Of a DNA stretch of 64,000 bases, positions 25,048-33,645 are shown one piece after another. The notes below the pieces were generated by a model. That model saw nothing but the letters and a program-made list of their open reading frames with translations. It did no database searches and had not been told where the DNA came from. The translations under genes were made by a program, and so were the position numbers. Numbering within the stretch: the first letter of the stretch is position 1; each line of letters opens with the position of its first letter. The stretch comes from Clostridia bacterium (lineage in GTDB: Bacteria; Bacillota; Clostridia; Christensenellales; CAG-917). The stretch spans positions 58,022 to 122,021 of the forward strand of contig CAAFLX010000001.1 in assembly GCA_900763875.1 (NCBI GenBank), written 5' to 3'.

Positions 25048-25097
25048 TACCCAATCCGCAAATAAATAAAAAAATATCGGTAAATTTCGGAAAGATA

Positions 25098-25125
25098 TTT
25101 ACAATTAAAAAAATGGTGGTATAAT
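25098..25125 (+). promoter_or_regulatory. Promoter of the fatty acid isomerase-like gene
   Basis: TTTACA (25098-25103), 16 bases, TATAAT (25120-25125). It is back to back with the promoter of the ligase operon, with about 50 bases between the -35 boxes, so one regulator could govern both. Confidence 0.7.
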
Positions 25126-25178
25126 TTAATTATCCAACAAAGCGTTTGAATAGAACGCCAATCATAAAGGAGAGAATT

Positions 25179-26534
25179 ATGGCTAAAAACGACAAGATTT
25201 GTATCATCGGCGCAGGCCCTGCGGGACTTAGCGCGGCTGTACACCTCGAGAAGAACGGATACACCGACTACACCATTCTCGAAAAAGAAGACCACGTAGG
25301 CGGAAAGTGCCATTCTCCGTATCATGACGGAAAGAGATTCGAAATGGGCGCAATTATGGGTTGCCCCACCTATCACGCCGTGCACGAACTCGAATTGTTC
25401 GGTGGAGTTGAGCACAACGGCCCGGCTCTGGAGCGTGCCTACCGCAGACAAAACGGCAAACCCTACGACCCGTTCAACCCCAAGAAAAACCCATTCCTCA
25501 TTCCGCACCTTTTGAGAATGAAATCTCAAGTCAAAAAACTCGGCACTTTGCTTGCGACAAAGTATAAGGGCTATCAATACACCGGTCACTTGGGCGTATC
25601 GGAGGGCAGATACGACGGCTACGATCCCGTCACGGGCGAGCACGTCACGGGCGTCAACCCCAACCTCAAAGACCTCAGCATGAATTTCAGAGATTTCTGC
25701 AAAATGAACGGCGTTCCCCTCGCACAAGAGATTTGGATTGGGCCGTACACCGCGTTCGGCTACGGTTTCTTCGACGAGATTCCTGCCGCATACGTCGTCA
25801 AATACCTCGACTTTGCAACCGCTATGTACTTCGTCAACAAGGATTTGTGGACGTGGAAAGACGGCACGCAATCAATCTATGAGGCTGTCGACGCAAAATT
25901 GCAACATCCCGCGCGCCTCAACGTCAACATCACAAAGGTCACCCGTCAAAACGGCAAAGTGCAAGTCTATATCGGCGACGATATGGAAGAGTACGACAAG
26001 ATTATCGTCACCGCTCCTTTGCAATTCTTGCCATCCTACTTCGACGCAACCGAGGACGAGAAGAAATATTTTGCAAAAATCGACTATGAACGCTACGACG
26101 TCACCGCAATCACCTGCAAAAAAGGCACGTATTATCCCGATATGTCCGGCTATCTTTTCGACAACATGGTTCCCGAACGCCTCGGACACCTTATGGTCTT
26201 CTACCACAGATGGGCAAACGAACCCAACCAAGTCCTCACCACCTACGTTCTTCGCAACTACAAGGGCAAAGAGCTCAAGACCTACGACGAGGCAAAGAAG
26301 ATGGCTTGGGCAGACCTCAAACTCTGCGGCATTGACATCGACAAATGCGTCTACGAGCGCAAGTGGTATTACTTCCCCCACGTCTTTTCAAAGGACTACG
26401 CCGACGGTTGGTATGAGAAAGTCGAGGCAATGCAAGGCAACCTCAACACCTACTATGCAGGCGAAATCATGAGTTTCGGCGATATGGAAGAGACTGTGCA
26501 GTATTCGAAGGATCTCATCGCCCGTTTCTTCTAA
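25179..26534 (+). CDS. FAD-dependent fatty acid isomerase-like flavoprotein (PAI family)
   Basis: 451 residues from the ATG behind AAGGAGAG. The FAD-binding Rossmann motif is IIGAGPAGLSAAVHLEKNG. The protein resembles, as I recall it, the polyunsaturated fatty acid isomerase of Propionibacterium acnes, which moves a double bond of linoleic acid to give trans-10,cis-12 CLA: shared segments are DHVGGKCHSP, FEMGAIMG, LLATKYKGY, NPFTAFGYG-like GPYTAFGYGFFDEIPAAY, DLWTWKDGTQ, PERLGHLMVFYHRWA, and the end DGWYEKVEAMQG with YAGEIMSFG. The general fold is flavin amine oxidase-like. A double-bond isomerase or related lipid oxidoreductase acting in the cytoplasm is likely. It stands divergently from an acyl ligase, ACP and thioesterase, which supports a fatty acid substrate. 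Confidence 0.78.
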   Translation: MAKNDKICIIGAGPAGLSAAVHLEKNGYTDYTILEKEDHVGGKCHSPYHDGKRFEMGAIMGCPTYHAVHELELFGGVEHNGPALERAYRRQNGKPYDPFNPKKNPFLIPHLLRMKSQVKKLGTLLATKYKGYQYTGHLGVSEGRYDGYDPVTGEHVTGVNPNLKDLSMNFRDFCKMNGVPLAQEIWIGPYTAFGYGFFDEIPAAYVVKYLDFATAMYFVNKDLWTWKDGTQSIYEAVDAKLQHPARLNVNITKVTRQNGKVQVYIGDDMEEYDKIIVTAPLQFLPSYFDATEDEKKYFAKIDYERYDVTAITCKKGTYYPDMSGYLFDNMVPERLGHLMVFYHRWANEPNQVLTTYVLRNYKGKELKTYDEAKKMAWADLKLCGIDIDKCVYERKWYYFPHVFSKDYADGWYEKVEAMQGNLNTYYAGEIMSFGDMEETVQYSKDLIARFF

Positions 26535-26655
26535 AACCGCGCTATTGAGCGAATAGCTGTGTCAAAACCGTTCACACAAATAGTCACGTACGACGGGTAC
26601 GCTCCTATCTGTGTGAGCGGTTTTTCCTTGTTCTTCATCTCAATATCGCGGTTTT
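26533..26655 (+). repeat. Nested two-stem hairpin element with apical GTAC-N5-GTAC (copy 3, behind the isomerase)
   Basis: Outer stem AAAACCGCG-C-TATTGAG (26533-26549) pairs with CTCAATA-T-CGCGGTTTT (26639-26655). Inner stem AAAACCG (26564-26570), TCACACA and ATAG pair with CTAT, TGTGTGA and CGGTTTT (to 26624). The tip is GTAC-GACGG-GTAC (26588-26600). As behind fba, the stem starts on the second base of the stop codon. Compared with the fba copy, two outer pairs change together (G-C to C-G and A-T to G-C) and the inner stem is entirely different but still paired. Confidence 0.78.
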
Positions 26656-26683
26656 AGTTATAATCTTGTAGGGGGGCGACTAG

Positions 26684-26755
26684 CTTTGTCAAAGCCCTTC
26701 GGTCACTCGTCGTGTACGCCAAGTACACTAGGCGAGCCCCCGAAGGGCTTTTTCG
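26684..26755 (+). repeat. Further GTAC hairpin (copy 4) and truncated tandem remnants
   Basis: AAAGCCCTTCGG pairs with CCGAAGGGCTTT, continued inward by CTCG/CGAG and closing on GTAC-GCCAA-GTAC (26714-26726), followed by T. Between 26810 and 26930 the phrases CGCGGTTTTAGTT, GTTAaGcGAATAGCT and TTTTCGCGCTATTCATCTGTTTGG-like pieces recur two or three times as broken copies without tips. No gene is visible here. Confidence 0.6.
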
Positions 26756-26989
26756 CGCTATTCATCTGTTTGGAACGTTTTGGAAGAAACGGGTTTGTGA
26801 AATATCGCGGTTTTAGTTAAAATCTTAATGTTAGGTAAATAGCTTTTCGCGCTATTCATCTGTTTGGCGCGGTTTTAGTTGTAGTCTTGATGTTAAGCGA
26901 ATAGCTGTGTCAAAAACAAGAGTATAAATATAGTTATATAATTAATACAATAAATAAAATACAATAATAAACGAGGGTGGGGGTAGAAC

Positions 26990-27293
26990 TCTAAATGCAA
27001 TTTCCCCCTTCCTCACGTGTTTCCCCTACCGCCGTTCCCCCTTGAAAGGGAACCCACGGCGTCCGCTCCGCGTGGGGCAACACTCGGCACTCGCATAGAT
27101 AGAGACAATTCTCTCATTATGCCACTTCGCCTGCGTGGCGGCTACGCAACAGAATGCCACGCATTCTCGTACCAACCGTCAAGCTCGGCGCTCCATTTTC
27201 TCGCCGCCGTTGCGGCTCGCACTCTGAATAGACACATACCGTGTATAAGAACGCCTTGAATAAGTTTTCGTTCAGGTGTGGGTGTCCCACCCG
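26990..27293. repeat. Interspersed repeat, about 304 bp, copy A
   Basis: This begins TCTAAATGCAATTT and ends GTGGGTGTCCCACCCG, and is closely matched by 58047-58355. It contains internal hairpins (GTTCCC/GGGAAC; CCCACG/CGTGGG). The middle 60-90 bases (about 27115-27180) differ completely between the copies while both flanks are conserved. No transposase gene is inside. From 27294 to 27700 the sequence is A/T-rich and I see no gene. Confidence 0.75.
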
Positions 27294-27706
27294 ATGGACA
27301 AAACACGTTCAACAAGGGGGTGAAAAGTTACAAATTTGGCAAATAAAATTGAGAATGTTTGAGAGATTTGTCAAAAACGATGAGATTTTTGAAAAAACGC
27401 TTATACAAAATTTTTTATTTTTATGCAAAATTTGAGGGCTTATGCATAAAAGTTTGGCGGTTTTGCATCAAAAGTTGCGGCAACAGTCGGTTGCGACAAT
27501 TCGGCATACAAAAGAAAAAATCGGCAAATTGTGGCATATTTTGGCGATTATATATACTATATATTACATATGTAGGGCAAATATCCTTAAATATAAGGGA
27601 AAGGGGAGGAAGTTGCGGTGGACGAAAACGTTGCAAAATTCGCAAAATCTAGGCGGTGGAAAATTTTGCATAAAAATTAAATTTTTCAAAAAAACAAAAA
27701 AAGTTG

Positions 27707-27735
27707 TTTACATATCGGCAAACTGCACTTATAAT
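27707..27735 (+). promoter_or_regulatory. Promoter of the oligopeptide transporter operon
   Basis: TTTACA (27707-27712), 17 bases, TATAAT (27730-27735). The leader to the ATG at 27931 is about 190 bases and contains the duplicated 38-bp unit. Confidence 0.75.
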
Positions 27736-27773
27736 GTGAACATCAAAAAATGTTAAAAAAAGATGAAAATCTT

Positions 27774-27849
27774 GACACTATACAACAAACGCTTGTGAAA
27801 AGGCAAGCGAAGACACTATACAACAAACGCTTGTGAAAAGGCAAGCGAA
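27774..27849 (+). repeat. Exact 38-bp tandem duplication in the opp leader
   Basis: Positions 27774-27811 and 27812-27849 are identical. Each unit holds a small palindrome, CGCTTG and CAAGCG around eight bases. Located in the 5' untranslated region between promoter and oppA. Confidence 0.88.
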
Positions 27850-27930
27850 ATTGCAAAAAAAGATAAATCGATTTTGCAATCCGAAAATGAAAAAACACCA
27901 AATATAAAAAAATATGGAGGTAACAAAACA

Positions 27931-30120
27931 ATGAAGCAAAGAAAAGTTATTGCTATATTGGCTGTGATTTTGGTCCTTACACTCATGGTCGGCGTTCTCG
28001 CTGCGTGCAACAAGGACGACAAGAATAAAAACACGGTTGTCATCGGCAGTTCTACTGAGCTTAGCGGAGATTTCCGTTGGCCGGGCTTTGGCGGTTCGTC
28101 CGCGGGCGCAGCTGACCAAGATATCAGCAAACTTACAAACGGATATGCAACGATGGAAAGAGATCGTGCCGGTTCTTATACCTGGAACAAAACCGCTGTG
28201 AAGAGCCACACCGAAGTTGAAACCGAATCTGGTACTTATCTTATCACGATTGAAATCAACCCCGGTTTGACCATGAGCAACGGCGAAGAGGTCAAGGCTG
28301 CAAACTATCTTGCATACATCCTTGCAATGAGCACGGTTGTTTCCAAGGAAGCCAACTACAACACCGCAGGTCAATCCTTTGTCGGATATGACGCATTTGT
28401 CGGATATGACGGAACGAACGAAGGTCAACTCTACGTGGTTTCACCCGCAAAAGAAGCAACCAAAGACGAGCCTGCAAAACCGGCTGTTATGAGCAAAGTT
28501 CCCGCATCCAAGGTTTTCACCGGCGTCAGACTTCTTGACGACTACAAGTTCTCTCTTGAAGTTTCCACCGATTACTATCCCTTCTACTTTGCAAACACCT
28601 ACGGCGCAGTTTTTCCTTACGACCTCAATCTCGTGCTGGGTGACGGCGTGACTGTCAAAGACGACGGCAAGGGCGCTTATCTCGACGGCAACTGGTATGC
28701 AAAAGCAGACGGCAAGTACACTAAAGCCGCACACATCAAATCTGCTCGTTACGACACAAGCACCTATGCATTCACCGGCCCGTACACCATTGCAAACTGG
28801 AACAAGACCTCAAGAGAAGCAACGTTGAAACTCAACCCCCAATTCAAGGGCACGTTTGACAAGGTTCTTCCTTCCATCCCGACCATCGTTTACAGAAAAG
28901 TTGTCACCGCAACTCAAATCAACGACCTTAAATCGGGCGGCGTCGACATCATCATGAGCCTCACCGGCGGTGAAGAAGTCAACGCAGCGCTTGCAGCTGT
29001 CAAAGCAGGCGGTTTTGCAGAAACTCACTATGACAGAGCGGGCTACGGCAAACTCCAATTTGACTGCGACTTCGGTCCTACAATGTTCGATTCAGTCAGA
29101 CGCGCGGTTGCATACTGCTTTGACAGAACTGAGTTTGCAAACACCTTCTGCGGCGGTTACGGCGCTGTTGTTTCCGCACCTTATTCGAAGAACTTTGCAG
29201 CGGTTACAACTCTTGGCGATGACCTTATCAACAACCTCAACGAATATGCTTCTTCTCTTGATAAAGTGAAGGAAGAACTCACCGCAGGCGGTTGGACTTA
29301 CAACAGCAAGGGTGAAGACAAAGGCGCAGACTGGACCAAGGGTGAAGGCGTAGACTCGGTCAGATACAAAAAGCTCTCCGCAGGCGAGTATGGCTTGGCT
29401 GATTCAAACAAAAACTACACCGGTGTGACCAGCGACGGCGCAAACATCAAAACCGTTAAAATCGGCGATGACTACTATATGCCTCTCGTCATCAACTGGA
29501 TGAGCTCGGAAAACAACCCCGTTTCCGCATTGCTCACTACAATGTTGAAAGAAGCTCAGCTCACCAAAGACGCAGGTATCCTTATCACCAAGACCGAGGT
29601 CGGTTTCCCGACGTTGCTTGCAAACATCTACCGTGAAGGTGAAGGCTATTCAGGCACTCCCACTTACAGCATGTACAACTTGGCAACCGGTTGGAACAGT
29701 GAAATCTACGACTATTCGTTCAACTGGATTGACAACAGCAACAAGACGATGTACGACCAATACTTCCAATACAGCAGCAACAAGCTCTCCGACCCGTACG
29801 ACAAAGCTTTCTCTTGGTGGACAGACGGCAATCAAGGTTTGAGCTATGCTGAAGCAAAAGCGAAGAGCGGCGGCAATCTTGGCATGAACTACATCTCTAT
29901 GGCTATGGTTTACAGCGTACACCCCGGTGATACCGCCGAGTACAACAAGTGGTTCAAAGAGTATATGGTGAGATGGAACCAACTCCTTCCCGACATTCCT
30001 CTTTACAGCAACATCTACTACGACGTGTACAACAGCAAGAAACTCTCCGGTCTCAATACCAGCCCGTTCTGGGGAGTAGCTGAAGAACTTGTTTATCAAA
30101 AACTTGCCAATCAAGACTAA
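27931..30120 (+). CDS. oppA: Oligopeptide ABC transporter substrate-binding lipoprotein
   Basis: 729 residues from the ATG behind GGAGG. It has a lipoprotein signal with lipobox LAAC (Cys26). The SBP family 5 fold is seen in YEMERDRAGSYTW-like strands, TGPYTIANWNKTSREATLKLNPQF, TQINDLKSGGVDI, SVRRAVAYCFDRTEFA and the final PDIPLYSNIYYDVYNSK. It captures peptides or similar solutes outside the membrane for OppBC. It is about 190 residues longer than typical OppA; extra material lies around 50-190 and 440-520. A 12-bp hairpin follows the gene, which fits higher expression of the binding protein than of the permeases. Confidence 0.87.
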   Translation: MKQRKVIAILAVILVLTLMVGVLAACNKDDKNKNTVVIGSSTELSGDFRWPGFGGSSAGAADQDISKLTNGYATMERDRAGSYTWNKTAVKSHTEVETESGTYLITIEINPGLTMSNGEEVKAANYLAYILAMSTVVSKEANYNTAGQSFVGYDAFVGYDGTNEGQLYVVSPAKEATKDEPAKPAVMSKVPASKVFTGVRLLDDYKFSLEVSTDYYPFYFANTYGAVFPYDLNLVLGDGVTVKDDGKGAYLDGNWYAKADGKYTKAAHIKSARYDTSTYAFTGPYTIANWNKTSREATLKLNPQFKGTFDKVLPSIPTIVYRKVVTATQINDLKSGGVDIIMSLTGGEEVNAALAAVKAGGFAETHYDRAGYGKLQFDCDFGPTMFDSVRRAVAYCFDRTEFANTFCGGYGAVVSAPYSKNFAAVTTLGDDLINNLNEYASSLDKVKEELTAGGWTYNSKGEDKGADWTKGEGVDSVRYKKLSAGEYGLADSNKNYTGVTSDGANIKTVKIGDDYYMPLVINWMSSENNPVSALLTTMLKEAQLTKDAGILITKTEVGFPTLLANIYREGEGYSGTPTYSMYNLATGWNSEIYDYSFNWIDNSNKTMYDQYFQYSSNKLSDPYDKAFSWWTDGNQGLSYAEAKAKSGGNLGMNYISMAMVYSVHPGDTAEYNKWFKEYMVRWNQLLPDIPLYSNIYYDVYNSKKLSGLNTSPFWGVAEELVYQKLANQD

Positions 30121-30147
30121 TTGACTTCCCACACTAGGGAATACGGT

Positions 30148-30176
30148 GCGACATAGGGCGACAAGCCCTATGTCGC
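30148..30176 (+). terminator. Intra-operon hairpin between oppA and oppB
   Basis: GCGACATAGGGC (30148-30159) pairs perfectly with GCCCTATGTCGC (30165-30176). No immediate T run follows, so it is more probably an mRNA-stabilising or attenuating hairpin than a full terminator. Confidence 0.6.
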
Positions 30177-30256
30177 GTCGGTAAAAACGTTTATTATTTT
30201 TTCGAGTTTGCGCGTTCTACGAGAAAAAGAATGCGGCTTTTTATTTAATAAGAATA

Positions 30257-30270
30257 GTAAACGTGTTTAC
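30257..30270. promoter_or_regulatory. Palindrome upstream of oppB
   Basis: GTAAAC-GT-GTTTAC is a perfect inverted repeat 38 bases before the oppB start. It could be an operator for an internal promoter; no clear -35/-10 pair is visible. Confidence 0.3.
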
Positions 30271-30307
30271 CGAGAGGGTGCAACACAATCAAAAAAAGGA
30301 GTGAGAT

Positions 30308-31357
30308 ATGGGCAAATACCTTGCTAAAAGATTCATATACTTGATAATAGTCTTTTTGCTATTGTCGCTGCTTATGTATGTGATTTACGACGCGATACCG
30401 TTTGATCGCGCCAGATATCTTTCCGATCAACAGAAAAATCAGTTTATAAAAGACCCGGACGGGCCTGCAAAACTCGATAGGCTTTATCACGACTATCGCG
30501 TGCAGCTCGGTTATGAGGACAGAAACGGCAAAGAAATAAACGTTATGCAACGGTGGCTTGCCTGGCTTGGCATTATGCCAATCGACGGCGAATACCGAGG
30601 CGTTTTGCAGGGCGAATTCGGCGACAGCTACGGCACGGTTGTAAAGCCCGTTATGGAAGTCATCAAAGAGCCGATGAAAACAACCGTTTGGATAAACATC
30701 ATCGCCACTTTCCTTGCGCTTGGCATCACAATTCCGCTAGGCATCTTTTGCGCAGTCAAGAAGGGCTCGAAGAGAGACACCGCAATTCAAGTGGGAAGTA
30801 TCATCGGTTATAGCTTGCCGACCTTTATTATTGCAATCTTGTTTATCTTCTTGTTTGCAATTCTTCTTCCGATTTTCCCCGTTTCGGGTATGAACACGCC
30901 GGGCAGCCCTTACACGGGCATTATGGCTGTGCTGGATAGACTGTACTATATGCTTTTGCCGCTCATCGTTATGACGTTCTGCTCTCTTGGCGGTATGACG
31001 AGATTTGTCAGAGCGTCTATGATCGAGGCTTTGAGCATGGACTGCATCAGAACCGCAAGGGCAAAAGGCCTCAAAGAAAGGACGGTCATCTACTCCCACG
31101 CTTGGAGAAACGCGCTCATTCCAATCGTCACGCTCGTCGTTGGCTGGTTCTTGGGCATCTTCTCCGGCTCGGTTATGATCGAACAAATCTTTGAAATCAA
31201 CGGTATGGGCAGGGTTTACATACAGGCTCTCACGTCCAACGATAACAACGTCGTTCTTACGTTGCAGATGTTCTACGTGTCCATTGCTCTGCTTGGAAAC
31301 CTCATCATCGATATCCTTTACGGTATCATCGACCCGCGCATCCGCGTCAATAAATAG
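30308..31357 (+). CDS. oppB: Oligopeptide ABC transporter permease, OppB type
   Basis: 349 residues with AAAAAGGAG before the ATG. TM1 spans about 8-30 and a long extracytoplasmic loop follows (to about 105), then five helices. The EAA loop for the ATPases is RASMIEALSMDCIRTARAKGLKERTVIYSH, cut here by the family Gly. The protein is a usual OppB in length, with a somewhat enlarged first loop (residues 31-105). It forms the pore with the unusual OppC that follows. Confidence 0.92.
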   Translation: MGKYLAKRFIYLIIVFLLLSLLMYVIYDAIPFDRARYLSDQQKNQFIKDPDGPAKLDRLYHDYRVQLGYEDRNGKEINVMQRWLAWLGIMPIDGEYRGVLQGEFGDSYGTVVKPVMEVIKEPMKTTVWINIIATFLALGITIPLGIFCAVKKGSKRDTAIQVGSIIGYSLPTFIIAILFIFLFAILLPIFPVSGMNTPGSPYTGIMAVLDRLYYMLLPLIVMTFCSLGGMTRFVRASMIEALSMDCIRTARAKGLKERTVIYSHAWRNALIPIVTLVVGWFLGIFSGSVMIEQIFEINGMGRVYIQALTSNDNNVVLTLQMFYVSIALLGNLIIDILYGIIDPRIRVNK

Positions 31358-31366
31358 GAGGTCATT

Positions 31367-33631
31367 ATGGGTAAAAAGAAAATAATTAACGAATCTCCTA
31401 GCTTGGATATGACTCAAGCAACCAACGATTCCACCACTGTGGATACAAGTCAAACCGTATGCGACACTCCGTGCACGGATACGACGCCCACAAACGAAAA
31501 AACAAGCGTGGATACCACTCAAACCGCAGATACTTCTTGCGATAACGCCGCTCAAACGACCGAATCGTCTTGCGAGGATACGACCAACGTCGCAGACGAA
31601 TCTTCAAACGTCGATACCGACGGCGCAAACAACGACTCTTGCTCGGACGAGAATCAAGACAATCAATCTGAAAGCAAGACGAAAAAATTCTTTAAGAAAG
31701 TCGGAGGCGGCTTTGCAAAAACAGGCAAAACGCTTTGGAGATGGACAAAAAGAACGGTTATGGGTGCAAGCAAAGACACCGCCGACGCTTTCAGCGTCGA
31801 GGCTATCAACAGCCCCGGCAAGGAAATCGTCAAAAACTTCTTCTCAAGCAAGTTGGCTATCTTTGCGCTCGTCGTGTTGTTTATTATGTTCTTCCTTGCG
31901 CTCTTCGGCCCGTTGATTTGGCCGATGGACGTCAACTATACGCAAGGTATGCACAAAAACTTGTCGCCGGGCTATAAGTTTACGAAAGCACCGTCTTCTA
32001 TATCAAAAGATATAAAGGATATATCTTCGTACAGCTACTTCTCTGTGGGTATCAGCAATGACGGTCAAATCGCTGTTTGGGGCAACACCAAAATCCCCAA
32101 CTCCCCGACAAAAGCCAACCTCAAAGACGTGCCGGAGGCATTGAAAAACAACAAAGTGCTCTTTGCCGCCGCAGGTTATGACCACGCTATCGCTATCACC
32201 GAAACGGGCGAGGTGGTCGGTTGGGGCGAGTTTAACAACGCTCAATACGGCAACCAAGGCTCGCTGTACGGAGCAAGCACCGTCGTCAATATGCCCGAGG
32301 ACTTGCAAAACGGTCGTTTGGCAAACGTCAACGACGTCAAACAGCTTGTTTGCGGATACCAAGTCACCGCAATCGTTATGAAAGACGGCACTGTGCGCGC
32401 TTGGGGCAACTTCTCATCGGGCGCAGGCAACTTGAAAGAATTGCTCTCTCTAACCAATGTTGAAAAAGTCACCTTCTTGCAAGGCAATGCTCTTGCGCTT
32501 TTGAAGGACGGCTCGGTTTGGTTTGGCAAAGCCGCGCAAAAGTTTGCAACTATCAACGTTGACGGACAATCCTACAGCACGGCAGAGTATCTTGCAAGCA
32601 ATCCCGTCAAGGATATCGCAACAACCACCGCCGGCGTGCTTGTCGCATTCAAAAACAGCAACAAATACGGCACAATGGGCATCATCGGCAATCAAGTTGC
32701 CGCTCCCACGCTCGCCGAGGACGAAAACATCGTTTCGGTCGGCGCAGGTCTGTCGCACTTTACCATTGTCACCGACAAAAATAAAGTGTACGGTTTTGGC
32801 AACAACTATTTCGGAGAATCCAAAGGATTTGACAAAATAGGAGAGGGCAGCAAGGTGTTCACCGGCTCGTTCCAAAACTACGTCGTCAACAAGGACGGCA
32901 AAATCACCGAAAAACAAGGCTTGAAAGGATACCTCTTCGGCACGGACGATATGGGTAGAGACGTTTTTGTGCGTATCATCCACGGCGGTCGTATGACGAT
33001 GACTATCGGCGCGGTTGCCGTTATCATCTCATCGATTATCGGCATCGTCATCGGCGTCATCTCCGGCTACTTCGGAGGCTGGGTTGACATCTTGTTGATG
33101 CGCGTCACCGAGGTGTTCGGCTCGATTCCGTTCTTGCCGTTTGCAATCATTCTTTCGTCGGTGCTCGCAGGCAAGGCTATCACCGAAAATACGCGAATAT
33201 TTATGATTATGGTCATACTGGGCTTGCTCTCGTGGACGGGACTTGCGCGTATGGTCAGAGGTCAGGTGCTTGCGGAAAGAGAAAAAGAATTTGTCACCGC
33301 CGCAAAGGCTATGGGCGTCAAGGAAAACAGAATCGCGTTTAAGCATATCTTGCCAAACGTCATTTCGGTTATCATAGTAAATATGACGCTCGACTTTGCA
33401 GGCTGTATGCTCACCGAGGCGTCACTCTCCTACTTGGGATTCGGCGTTACGTTGCCAAGACCGACGTGGGGTAATATGCTCGACGGCTGTTTGAGCGAAA
33501 TCGTTATGCAATCGTTCTGGTGGAGGTGGTTCTTCCCGGCAATATTCTTGCTGTTGACAACCATTTGCATCAATATTATAGGCGATACTCTGCGCGACGT
33601 TATGGACCCCAAGTCGAGCAGTGAACGGTAG
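31367..33631 (+). CDS. oppC: OppC-type permease with extracytoplasmic RCC1-like propeller insertion
   Basis: 754 residues against about 300 for ordinary OppC. Residues 1-110 are a Thr/Asp/Ser-rich, Cys-containing low-complexity tail. TM1 is about 163-184. Residues about 215-515 form an insertion of RCC1-like repeats: each has a run such as YFSVGISNDGQIAVWGN, YDHAIAITETGEVVGWGE, TAIVMKDGTVRAWGN, ALALLKDGSVWFG and SHFTIVTDKNKVYGFGNN, about seven blades in all. The normal OppC sequence resumes at FGTDDMGRDVFVR (about 524), followed by five helices and the EAA loop AREKEFVTAAKAMG-like element. Because the insertion lies between TM1 and GTDDMGRD, it should be outside the cell. AGGAGG precedes the ATG. 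Confidence 0.9.
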   Translation: MGKKKIINESPSLDMTQATNDSTTVDTSQTVCDTPCTDTTPTNEKTSVDTTQTADTSCDNAAQTTESSCEDTTNVADESSNVDTDGANNDSCSDENQDNQSESKTKKFFKKVGGGFAKTGKTLWRWTKRTVMGASKDTADAFSVEAINSPGKEIVKNFFSSKLAIFALVVLFIMFFLALFGPLIWPMDVNYTQGMHKNLSPGYKFTKAPSSISKDIKDISSYSYFSVGISNDGQIAVWGNTKIPNSPTKANLKDVPEALKNNKVLFAAAGYDHAIAITETGEVVGWGEFNNAQYGNQGSLYGASTVVNMPEDLQNGRLANVNDVKQLVCGYQVTAIVMKDGTVRAWGNFSSGAGNLKELLSLTNVEKVTFLQGNALALLKDGSVWFGKAAQKFATINVDGQSYSTAEYLASNPVKDIATTTAGVLVAFKNSNKYGTMGIIGNQVAAPTLAEDENIVSVGAGLSHFTIVTDKNKVYGFGNNYFGESKGFDKIGEGSKVFTGSFQNYVVNKDGKITEKQGLKGYLFGTDDMGRDVFVRIIHGGRMTMTIGAVAVIISSIIGIVIGVISGYFGGWVDILLMRVTEVFGSIPFLPFAIILSSVLAGKAITENTRIFMIMVILGLLSWTGLARMVRGQVLAEREKEFVTAAKAMGVKENRIAFKHILPNVISVIIVNMTLDFAGCMLTEASLSYLGFGVTLPRPTWGNMLDGCLSEIVMQSFWWRWFFPAIFLLLTTICINIIGDTLRDVMDPKSSSER

Positions 33632-33645
33632 AGGAGGTAAGAGAT

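Noticed and set aside
26990..27300. Small protein-coding genes in the interspersed repeat (e.g. frames around 27017-27259)
   Set aside because: The matching frames are not preserved in the second copy at 58047, no ribosome site fits, and the sequence is hairpin-rich repeat DNA.
27300..27700. Small frames in the A/T-rich stretch before opp
   Set aside because: No ribosome sites or conserved features; composition alone explains the open frames.
30121..30300. Full operon terminator between oppA and oppB
   Set aside because: The 12-bp hairpin lacks an immediate T run, and downstream genes clearly continue the operon, so partial attenuation or stabilisation is the better reading.
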